Assembly: GCA_963969345.1 (NCBI GenBank)
Contig: OZ017770.1
Span: 691,246-755,245, forward strand
DNA: 64,000 nt
Reading direction: 5' to 3'
Source of the DNA: Turbatrix aceti
Taxonomy: Eukaryota > Nematoda > Chromadorea > Rhabditida > Panagrolaimidae
Shown here: piece after piece, positions 52,253-62,447 of the stretch
Layout of the letters: the number at the start of each line of letters is the position of its first letter
How positions within the stretch are numbered: the first letter of the stretch is position 1
The notes under the pieces: model-generated
Database searches by the model: none
The model's input: only the letters and a program-made list of their open reading frames with translations
Told to the model about the DNA's origin: nothing
Position numbers and translations under genes: made by a program

Positions 52253-55200
52253 TTACTCAATTGCATAGCTTGAACTTTCGTTGATTGCTTTTTGTAACTT
52301 TGCTAGCATGATTTGTTGCGTTGAGTAAGGAGGGAGATCGAGACGATTAAAACATGTATGAGCACGGGGAAGGTGATCATCGGATCCGTATTTTTGAATT
52401 GTAAATTTTTTTAGTCCATCAGAACCTCGTAGCGCTGCAAAACCCTCAAAAGGTACACTTGACGTGCCAGTTACGAACTGAAAAATGTATAAAAATAAGG
52501 GATTAATCAGCAAGAAATCAGCCAACCTGCAACAATTTCAGTCTGTCAGCGTTTGTCATCGTATAAACAATGTCCCAAAACCACCGAATAATAATGTGAT
52601 TTTTGAAGTAACCGCTTTTGTATACAGTATTTTCTTGCCAATCAGCAATGTCTATTTCAACTGTTCCGGAAAGAACATAACGCAATTCGTCAGCATCAAA
52701 TGAACGTAAATATTCCCTATCCATAAGCTGAAATCATGTTATCAAATTGCATAAAATCAAAAAAATGGAACAAAATATTCTTACTGAATACAACCCTCTA
52801 AGCAATGCTCTGTTTTGATCTTCAGTGTTTTTCTCGACTCTCCAACGAATCATGAGCGAAATAAATTCTTCTTTGTTTTGGTTGCTGACTTTGATTTCCT
52901 TGCCCCGGGGTAGGAGTTCATATTCTATAATCTAAAAAATGTTTATATATTATATGCACAGACAAAACATAAATATAGTAAATGCCAACAAAGCACCTAC
53001 TTCTCCTCCGACATCTTCGGTAGTGTGAAATGTTAATTCCATTTCAGGAGTAATATCGTTGTTTCGGATCCACATTAAACTTTTGTAAAATTGACTATCC
53101 ATGGATTGAAGATCTTCGAGTTTATACGGTCTGCAATGGGTACGTTTTTGTTTTTGTTGAAACAAATAAACTTACAATCCAATCATCATCTTGTAAAATG
53201 CTTTGGAGAAAAAGGTGTCAATCATGCAGTGATGAATAAGTGCAAGGCCAAGAACACGACCGCACAATTCAAACCTACAAAAAGTTGTGAGCAATGTCTT
53301 TTGTCTCTTTTGTTCTTACCATCGGAGATAATTGTCAACGAATTTGGACATCGGACTGATTTGAACTGCATAATTATCATTCGAGAGGTTTTCAAACAAT
53401 CCGTAGTATGGGTTGAAGAGCTCACGAGAAAGCAAGAAAAATAGTTCTCTAGAGGGACCTCCGTAATCCAGGCTGCAAATAATGATTAAAAATAATTAAA
53501 ACCACATTTCACATACCCATCTTCGTCGTCAAAAGTAACAGTCATGTGATACCGCTTCAAGTGCATTGGATCAATCAAAAGTATTTTCTCGTACGCGTCG
53601 GTGACAAGATGCGATCGGCGAAGGCAAAAACGTATTTTTCCAGGACCCTGACCGTATCCTGCATTTTGCAAAGCTCTGTAGAAACACCCAATTTTCTCTG
53701 AATAAGCACTCTGCGGCTGCTCTGATTGAATGTCCATGACGCTGATTGCTGTGATCAAATCATCGTCATTTGCGTATCTCAGTAACGCCTCCAAACCATT
53801 GTGCTTGATCATACGCAGCTTATAGCAAACTCTAGGTGCTATTTCAGGAAATCTTTCTTGTACAACTTTGGCAATTTCATCGGTTTTCTGAATGATTTCA
53901 TAGAGAGTACTGTTTCCATTGACTGTTGTCTAAAATTACGTCAGCCATAAATAATTCAGACAACCGAAAAAAATAACGAGTACTAACTTTGTGACGATGC
54001 GTCGGCGGCGGAGCGCTACTAGTCCGAGGGGATTTGGTGTTTATCAATGGCAATCTGGGGTCTATAAGTGTAATGTGCCGAGATTGATGATCGATGAAAT
54101 ATCGTTGATCGGAGAACCTCTGTTTAGCAATTTGCCATCCAGGTGGAAATGGTTGTGTCTTATCGGCAAAAAAATTCAAAAAATCCACTAGTTCTTTGTG
54201 ATTAGCATACTTTTCAAAAGTACCAGGATGTTTTCTGATCTTGTAAATTATCTGCTTCAGGTACGTGCTTTCATTGTACAATTTTAAGGCTTGTTCGTTG
54301 CCATTGAGCAGAATATTAGTAAAATTTTGCTGTGATAGGAAATTTACAGGTGTCGCAAATGGGTTATTGTTGTTGTCGGTATTGCTCTTTTTCGACACGA
54401 CAGTGCGTCTTGCATATTGGTATCTGAAAAAAATATATATGAAAAACCACCACAATTAAAAAAAAACTTGCAGGATATTGCCGTTAGTGGATCGTTCCAT
54501 ATCGTGTTGTTCAAATCCGCTTTCAGTTTCTAAAATTGTCGGAGGACGCCAAGTGGTGCGACGATTGATATGATCCAAATAAATAATTCGTCCCATTGCG
54601 TCCATTCTAGCTTCCCAACCAGGTGGCAGCGCTTCCTGTGAACTCGACGATGCTGACGACGATGAAGCTGATGCAGACGAAGTTGATGCGAATGTTAAAG
54701 CGTAGCACGAGCCGTCGGAACTACTTGCGGTCGCGGTAGGCGTCGTTGACACTGATGAATAGCTATAAGAGTCGTTAATAGCCGGTTTTACGCTTCCACT
54801 GCAAATGTTGTCAATTTGGGAAGATGAGTTTTGCAGCGCTGTAATCATTTCTGAAATCGGCATTTTTTAACACCATGAAACATGTACTGGAGTTGGGCTT
54901 AACGGTCGGAAAAAAAGCTAGCGTTTCACAATTACGATTTCAAAAGGGGGGAACATTGGCCTCATTTTAGAAATGACACAATGAAGGCAATTCGCATGGC
55001 ATTTAGCATAAGCTGCCATGTCACTGATTCCCTTGAGAACAACATTCCTTATATGTATCTGCAGTCTTTTTTAGAGCGTTACATTTTTTTGGAATTTGAA
55101 AAGCAAGCGTTATCTTTTTTTCCCATTCATACTGACCTTCATAGGGTTCATTGTGCGCCGGGACCAGACGGCATTCAATGTATAGTTTGCAATTCGACTG

Positions 55201-56555
55201 ACCCGATGATGTTTGGGATACTTTGGGTCGCAAAACAATTGTACCCTTTCTGAAAAACAAATGCTTTACACTTAAAATGCATGACAAGAGGGGCATCGTC
55301 ATTTGTCAAATAATAGTATTTTGTTCATTTTTTGAGGCAACACGACACCAGTGAAAAAAAGGATGCAAAATAATAGAAATCCAATATCATTATGACCGCG
55401 ACCAAAACGAATCGAGACATTTACACCTACGTGGACATCATTTGTGCCTCCTAACATCTGGTCTAATGATAACTAACCACTGAGTAATGGTGAAATAAAT
55501 AAATAAATAAATAAAATCATTATGACCCAGAATTCATCAGTCATTTTTTTGCCTCTTATTATATCCTTTTAAAAAATCTTACTGGTTGCGCTGCTTAATG
55601 AAATCGATTATTGGAATGCAAGCCCTGCCAACAGTGTGGTCTCCCTTCCACTGACGTTCCACTATTTTGACTTTTAACTCCAGAGATTTGTCAGCCGCGA
55701 ACGCATAATTCTGAAACGTATTACACAATTTTTATTGATACCATAATTCACCAAACTATGTTCTTCCATGTTCCCGATTTTGAAGTGCTAGATTTGAACT
55801 CTGTCGTCGAGTACGTTAGTTTGAAATAATATGATGGGTTCCTTCGTTTTTTCAAATTTGTGCATTTCAGTGCTAAATTTTTTAAATGAACAAACAAACT
55901 GCATAATGAGCCAACGCACCGTCTACCACAAGAACGGCATCCGTGTAGACCAAAAGCGGATGACTGCTGGCCTTGAGTGAACCTGTCAACCCGTCAAAGT
56001 ACCTGAAGCACCAATTTGCATGATCTCGGGTAGCAGCAAAATAATCAGAAGACAGCGTCCAGGCAACTGTGCCTTGGGGTAAGCCGCAAACCTTGTCACT
56101 CTTATAGTCGATGTACTGAAGAGGATCGGTTTCGTCTAAAAAACGAAACCGCTTCAAAGTTTTACAAATAAAAAATACTGTATTGAAAAAAATGCAATGT
56201 ATCTTTTGTGTTGCCACAATTTATAAAGCGCAAGTACTATCAAGAGAATATTTGTCTTTGATTTATGTATCTTTTTGTCCTATGCCCCTGCCGCTTGTTG
56301 GCACATATAGGATGCTCACCGACCACAAAACACATATCTTACACAATCTGATACCAAATGCAACTCACTGATATCAAAAAGTCCAATCCAATCTAGAAGG
56401 TTAGTAGACCCCTGAGTAAAGTTCCAGGACAACTTCAGTGTTATCGGATCAACAAGATATACTTGACTCGTTTCCAAGCCAAGTAGCGCATCATTAGCAT
56501 CGTTTTTCTTGCCTCTGTCTTCGGTTACTTGAAGAAATACCATGGAGGTAGACAT
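52253..56555 (-). CDS. hecw-1: HECW-type (NEDL) HECT E3 ubiquitin ligase
   Basis: Fourteen exons: 56555-56369, 56135-55920, 55872-55757, 55710-55583, 55249-55137, 54850-54472, 54423-53988, 53929-53517, 53472-53320, 53274-53176, 53130-53001, 52931-52785, 52727-52527 and 52477-52253, giving 980 residues. Domain order is that of HECW1/2. The HECW N-terminal domain ([10 protein letters not shown] ... LQYIDYKS) is at about 20-125 and a C2 domain at about 130-245. WW1 ([17 protein letters not shown]) is at 328-357. A helical box ([13 protein letters not shown]) is followed by a divergent WW2 at 472-504 and a HECT domain to the end. The ubiquitin-accepting Cys948 is in [16 protein letters not shown]. 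It is shorter than vertebrate HECW (about 1,600) because linkers are short. Intron 6 needs a GC-AG boundary (gcaagt). The first two-thirds could be mistaken for a separate gene because a spurious ATG precedes exon 6. AATAAA lies about 70 nt past the stop. Confidence 0.93.
55493..55515. repeat. (AAAT)n tetranucleotide repeat
   Basis: Nearly six AAAT/AATA units inside hecw-1 intron 4. Simple-sequence repeat. Confidence 0.85.
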
Positions 56556-56720
56556 CTTTGTCTTTCAAAATTACAGCTGCTTTGAGTGTCAAAATGATGT
56601 ATTTATGATTGATGTAGGAAGAAATAAATAAGCAGAGAATTTTTCAAGATTATTATAACTCTGATACACTCGCATAATGTTAAAAAATACAGCAAAACAA
56701 AATGCTGCTGTCATTGACAA

Positions 56721-56964
56721 TCACCAAACTTGAATTTTCACACATCTCGGAGATAAAGCAAAGCCTCCCAAGACACATGGGAAAGCATACATGCGACATC
56801 GACTCTCACTCCTACCATTGAAAGTCCAAGATCGTGTTCCGCCTTGTTTTCGGTGGTTACACGCAGTCAATGCCTTTTTATCTAAAAGCCTGACAAAAGT
56901 CTTGTGGTTAACCGTTTTAGAATAGTCAGTGGGGGGGATTTGACACACAAAAAAAAAGAAGCAT
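56721..56964 (-). pseudogene. Kunitz-like small ORF with a frame break
   Basis: The minus-strand frame ending at the stop 56721-56723 encodes a Cys-bearing region with Kunitz-like spacing: a Trp-x-Phe-Asn (SWTFNG), Cys, Tyr-x-Phe-x-Cys (YAFPC), then Gly-Gly-Phe-x5-Cys. This resembles the second half of a BPTI domain. Four of six expected Cys are present; the partner at the C-terminus is missing. A hydrophobic, signal-like start follows ATG 56964, but a T9 run just after it puts that ATG one base out of frame with the rest. Either the homopolymer is miscalled, or the gene is broken, or the ORF is chance. It lies between hecw-1 and the TWK gene. Confidence 0.3.
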
Positions 56965-57163
56965 TCCCAAAGGATGTAACACAATCAGACGGTCTCAGAT
57001 TTGTTGCAAACAGATGTTAGGCTTTAATAAGTTAATTTATGTCCCGCGAACAGAAGATCATTACACACCAGTCTTATACGGAGAAAACAAAAATTCATTT
57101 ATTGTACATAATAAAATAATAAAACAAAACGTCCTTTTGATACTACATCTAACAGAACTCATG

Positions 57164-59370
57164 CTAAGGATGATGCGATATGCTGAACCGTGAATGGCAA
57201 AAGCGGCAGGAGTGAAGTTCGAGGCTTGAGTTTGATGCAGATATTGATGCCGGATCGTTCTGATCAATGTACCGTATCCATCGAATATCAGAAGGAATAA
57301 ATGGTATGATGTGCTTTGAGACGTAGAAATTTTCGACGATAAACGCATCTCTGGCATGATTTCTTGCACGTTTTTGCATGAGATTTGCGTAGAGTTCTGA
57401 GACCAATACGACCTAAATATTAATTATTTACTTTGCATAAAAAATTAGTATCTTTATTCTGTGATAAAAATTAATAACGCAAAAAGGAGGGAATCAGTTT
57501 GTATGAATTTATAGTTTGATTTTTTTTATATTGCAAAAAAGCAATTGTTATTCACCAGTACTTACCTTTCCACCGACAACTGCGAGGGCAGATCTCGCAT
57601 CCTGTATTTTGCGACCAAAGTAGTGAATTTTGCGAATATATTGTACACCAACAAGGTCAATACACATGGTAGTAATGGCCAATCCTGCAATTAACGATCA
57701 CGGCATTCTTTCAAATGCAAAGTCTCACCCAGAATGATATACGACAAAATTAGATACATATACTCGTCTCTTCGAGGCATTAAGTCGCCAAAACCCACCT
57801 AAAACAGAAAAGCGTGGCATCAATCAAAAATCATTTGTACTTACAGTTGTCATTGTGATAAATGACCAGTAAAAAGACGTAAAAAAGCTCCATGGTTCTA
57901 AATGCGACATAAGTACTCCTCCGAGGGCAGTATACAGCATTAGAATGGACAATACAAGCATAGCAGGTATTCTGAAGTAAGATGGAAAGTTTAGTAGTAA
58001 GATGCAAATGCAAAAAAATGTAAAACAAACACACCGTTGTTCCTCAACTGGCAACATGTGAGGTGACAGCCCCCGATTTTGGCATTGCTCGCAAACATGT
58101 TCTCTTCTGTCGCGACGATTGTCAACACGTTTACAGAGATAGTGTTTAATCTTTAGGTAATTACCATACAACCATATCAAATGTTCACTGAGAAATTTGC
58201 CCAAATCGGCAATTGTTACTAGGGTGAGTGGAATGCCAAACAATGAAAATAGAATGCAAGCTAGTCGACCTGACCGCGTTATGGGCACCGGATTTCCATA
58301 ACCTAAAAAAAAACTTGTTTTATGCAAAACACATGTTCCTGTCATTGTATCATACCTATAGTTGTTACAACTGTTACGGCAAAAAATATAGCAGTTGGAA
58401 ATGTCCATACTTCAATTGTGCTGTTTTTCTTCACCTCAGTTGATGTTAAAAAATATTTTTCAAAAGCTATAAACAGATGATCACTCATGTTGTGCATGTG
58501 CATCTGAGCGACCGTTGTCCATACTTCACGGTTTGTTTCGTTCGCAATTGCCAACTCAAGGAGAGATGATACGAACTGGTCTTGTCGATGGTAAATTAAG
58601 TTTAGCTAAAAATAGGTGGTTCTTCGAAACAAAAAATGTCACTCTTTTTCAAACCTGTTGTCGTTTTGTCGCTATTTCATTTGGATTTTCAAAACTGTAA
58701 AAAATAGATGCTCCAATCAGAGTATAAGCGCACGTGAGAAACACCAAGCCAACATGAGGCAAGATTAACTTAGCGTACTGCAAAAAAAAACTGATTACAT
58801 GCAAATGTTCATTCTAGAAAAAAAGTAATGACAAACTTTTCTAACGCCATACTCCTCGCTCTCTTCTTCTTCAGAATCTTTTTCATTGTCGTTATCATAG
58901 TCTCCGAGCTATAACAAATCGATTACGATAAAGTACAATTAAATTTCACCAACCTTTCCGGTATGATTCGACGCCATCATTTCATCGGCATCCCACGAAC
59001 TGCCAGTGCGACTGTCTGCACTAAACATACCTTCCTAAAGCAAGCAAATAAATGAGGTTTGGTAAATACATTAAATGACAACCCTTCGATGACTTCTGTT
59101 AAACGAAACTGGAATTTCGCCAAGCCTGTCGTCCATCTCATATTGCTCAAGTGCAAAGTCAGAATCTCTCCTTTGCATCGCCGATGTCGAACGCGTAGTT
59201 TCTTCCAAATCGATTGGGTCAAAAGCTGCACGCGTCGACCCTGGCGTGAGGAGTGTCTGGCGGTTGCCATCGTCTGAGGAAAGGGGTTCTGACTCCTCAC
59301 CAATCGTCGGATCGCTGTCTACCGGTTCGTACTGACGACGAGAATAGGCCTGGCGTAGTCGGCGATTCAT
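57164..59370 (-). CDS. TWK-type two-pore-domain potassium channel
   Basis: Ten exons: 59370-59083, 59034-58954, 58908-58837, 58777-58655, 58605-58356, 58302-58035, 57971-57845, 57798-57729, 57684-57566 and 57412-57164, giving 548 residues. The N-terminal cytosolic part (about 148 residues) is acidic with no domain. TM1 (LPHVGLVFLTCAYTLIGA) is followed by a glycosylated cap (NETN, NMS, NSTI) and pore 1 TTIGYG (Gly272). Then come TM2, a long Cys-rich loop, TM3, pore 2 TTVGFGD (404-407) and TM4. The filters TIGYG/TVGFG predict K+ selectivity. Such channels carry background K+ current that sets resting potential in muscle and neurons. The C-terminal tail is conserved in style with C. elegans TWK channels (FGRKIQDARSALAVVGGK). 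A trans-splice-like acceptor at about 59442 would leave a 70-nt leader with a short upstream ORF. AATAAA is at 57104-57099. Confidence 0.95.
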
Positions 59371-61625
59371 GGTGATGATGTCAAAAGAGCAGGAGTGAAA
59401 GTCAAAGGGGTCTACACATATCTGTCCAACTGCATATTTTCTAAAAAAAACTTGAAACAAAAAAAAGAATTATGCACTGGCAGCCAACACGCATATCCAT
59501 TGCTAAACGTAGAAAGCAGATTTAAGATACGTCAAAATGGACATCCTTAAGTTTTATGCGTGTTCACAGAGTAACGCAAGAGTCGTGGGAATAAGCAGTG
59601 GAGTGTAAGCTAAATGTGTGAACACAGATCACAGAAAAAAAGAGGGCCACAAAACAGCTAATCTCCGTACGCAAGAGTTAAGAATTTTGGCATAGAATGA
59701 AAAATGAACCCTCTATTGCAACGCAGTGAGGGGTTGTTTTCAGGAACTGCTGACGAGTGATTCCTGTACCGAGTAATTGGCAGAATGCGAACTTAATATA
59801 TACGGACTACGGTACACATAAGGAAGAACGAAAACATAATGGAAAATTGTGTAGTAAAGCTTTGGAGGCAAATAAGTATACCGTTGTTTTAAAAAAACAC
59901 GGGAGAAGAAAGAAATCCATTTTTTAGGGGGTCCACCCAATCTTTCGCAGACGGCAAATAGCTAGCGTAAGTATTTGCCGCACAAAATTTTTGCCTTCCG
60001 TTAAAAGCACCACCATCGTCGTTAAGAAAAAAACGAAGTCTCAACTTTTCGCCTTACTTTAGGGTATTGCAATACATACCCGACCCTGAAAACGACTGTA
60101 AGAGCCCGTATTATTGTTTGCTGGTTATGAACAGCACCCAAGAATTTACTATTTTGAAAAAAAATTTCAAAGTTCCTTGTCTAAAAAGTCAACGGTTGCA
60201 CATGTCAAGGAGGGGGTGAAGCTGAGAATCTGCCTCATGTGTCGTGGCGTCAAAAGCAAAACTTTTGTCTATAATTGGTCTCACGAGACTATCAAGAGGG
60301 TAGAGTGGACTGTGAAACACGGCGGGGCACAACGGGGAACTTCTCCTTCTTTTTCGCGAGACGGGCCACTATAAAATACAACGTTCATTTTCCAAAACCG
60401 ATAAAAAATACTTTTGTATTGATATCTGCCGGCATGCTTTGTGATGTCTTAATGGCATGTCAAAACACAAGAATCTCGTTTGTAACCAAGAGGGGATAAG
60501 AAGATACAGATGGTACGTTATGACAATTGAACCCATCTAATTTTTTATAGCTATTTCATTGAACGGAACAAAAAACAGGTCTTACTTCCATTTTTGAAGA
60601 CAAGGAAATTGTAAAAAAATGAATGAAAAATTTAATGAAATTGAGCAAAAATAAAAATACATACTAACATTTTTCTGTGGCGTAACACCACTTTCGATAG
60701 GCCGTTCGATAGTAAGTAGTGAGTGGGACCAGTTGTGAAAAAGTCAGATTTGGCACAAAATATTTGTCAGCTCATTTCAATTTTTGACGGCATGACTGTC
60801 AGAAGTTCGAATAAAAATGCAACTCACTGTGGAAAAACTGTCAGAAAAGTCAGTATCACGCTGTAAAATTTATTGCTAAACTGTGGAAAAACAATTTTAA
60901 TTGTTATTTTTACGATGACAATATTTAAAAAAAAACACTATGCTTTTGGCGGAGGGGTTTAAAATTCTTGGTCTCTTATCGGGCATCCAATAAAAACAAA
61001 CATAACCCAGAAAAATCATCGTAAGTTTATATGAATTGCGAATTGCCATCAGGGGGGCATGTATACAAAAAGATGCATGATATATATAGAGTGTGTTTTG
61101 TAGTGATAAAAAGTTAAATAGCAACGTAATAATTTTTGTCACATCAAAATTTTTTCTTTAAGCAATTGTCTTGACAAAAACTCTACATTTTGTGACACCA
61201 CCACTATAACGCAACACTACATGACGAAACTTAAATTAAAATAAAATGAATGCAAAACAAAGGGAAAACAAAGAGTTAGCAAGAATTGTATTTTAACTTT
61301 AAAATTAGATCACACAACTTTTGGTAGGAAGGAAGCCTAGTATTAGCAGAAGACTGATGACATTATATGCAACAAAATTCCTGATTTTTAAGACAATAAA
61401 ACTGCCTTTGTTTTAATACTCTTTTCATTGAGTGCCATCTTTGCCTGATTTTTCTTGCATATGTGAATATGATTTGACCACTGCATCATATTGTTAAAAC
61501 ACATTCAACAGAACAAATCAAAGTAAAACAAATTTTTCATTATTCGTAGACGTATTTTCCATGATTATCCATCTGCAGGCTAATTTTGTAGCAAGTTGTC
61601 AAGGGGTTACAGATGGCCTGAAAAG
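59371..61625. other. Shared upstream region of two divergent TWK genes, left part
   Basis: About 2.2 kb of AT-rich DNA without a recognisable coding region. It lies between the two head-to-head channel genes and probably carries promoters. The remaining part, to 62447, contains the MITE. Confidence 0.45.
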
Positions 61626-62164
61626 CAGAGTTGTTCAATTCGACAATTTTCAGTGCTCGCTCTGCTCGCGCTCTTTGAGCAATTCAATTTTCCGTGCTCG
61701 CTCTGCTCATGCTCTTTGAGTTCCTAAAATTTTCGCGCTCGCTCCGCTCGCGCTCTTTTATTCTCAGATCCTTTGCTCTTGCTCTGCTCACGCTCGTGAG
61801 TTGAGCAAGAGCGAGCAATGAGCGAACATGGCTCACACAAAAAAAAGTGAATTTTGAGCCAAAATTCAGTTCCTCACTAAAAGAAAGACCGTATACTCCT
61901 TGGAGATACCCCCAACATCGTGTTTTTGGTCGAAATTACCAGTATTTTAGTATTTGTAGCACTAAATTTATAGTGAGCAGTGCTCATTTTAAAAATTTCT
62001 CTTGCTCGCTCTGCTCACGCTCTTTGAGCAATTCAATTTTTCGTGCTCGCTCTGCTCATGCTCATTGAGCACTCCAATTTTTCGCGCTCGCTCCGCTCGC
62101 GCTCGTGAGCTGAGCAGGAGCGAGCAGTGAGCAGGAGCAATTTGGTGAGCATCGAACAACTCTG
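61626..62164. mobile_element. Non-autonomous hAT-type element (MITE)
   Basis: 539 bp flanked by a perfect 8-bp target duplication CTGAAAAG (61618-61625 and 62165-62172). The ends are terminal inverted repeats beginning CAGAGTTGTTC (11 bp exact, 13 of 14 with one mismatch). An 8-bp duplication and a CAGAG-like terminus are hallmarks of hAT transposons. The interior has no transposase. It is filled with repeated GCTCGCTCTGCTC/GAGCAGAGCGAGC-type motifs in both orientations, forming two related blocks (about 61650-61840 and 61975-62155) separated by AT-rich DNA. Such subterminal repeats are typical transposase-binding sites. Confidence 0.88.
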
Positions 62165-62447
62165 CTGAAAAGGAAAGAAAGTATAACCGTTGAAAGTGTC
62201 CCCGCGCCTCACAAACTTTATGTGTTTTTCGGCCAAATAAGCCATTAAATTGAGTTAGACTCCCAGTTTAAACGTAGTTGTTGTAGTATTGGCTCATCAG
62301 TTGTATTAGTAGCTTCCAACTTACTCCAAGCGAATAAAACCTGCCAGTAAAACGTTGCCATATTTCTGTCTTTCAATATTTTTTGTATGTTTTAAATTTC
62401 ACACAACCTCATTCATCTACCTAATCACTAATCATCGTGCTGTTGCC

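Noticed and set aside
54456..54863. Separate gene start at ATG 54863 for the WW/HECT protein
   Set aside because: The acceptor tttcag at 54851-54856 joins in phase to the C2-domain exon ending 55137, and the upstream exons encode the HECW N-terminal and C2 domains expected for this family.
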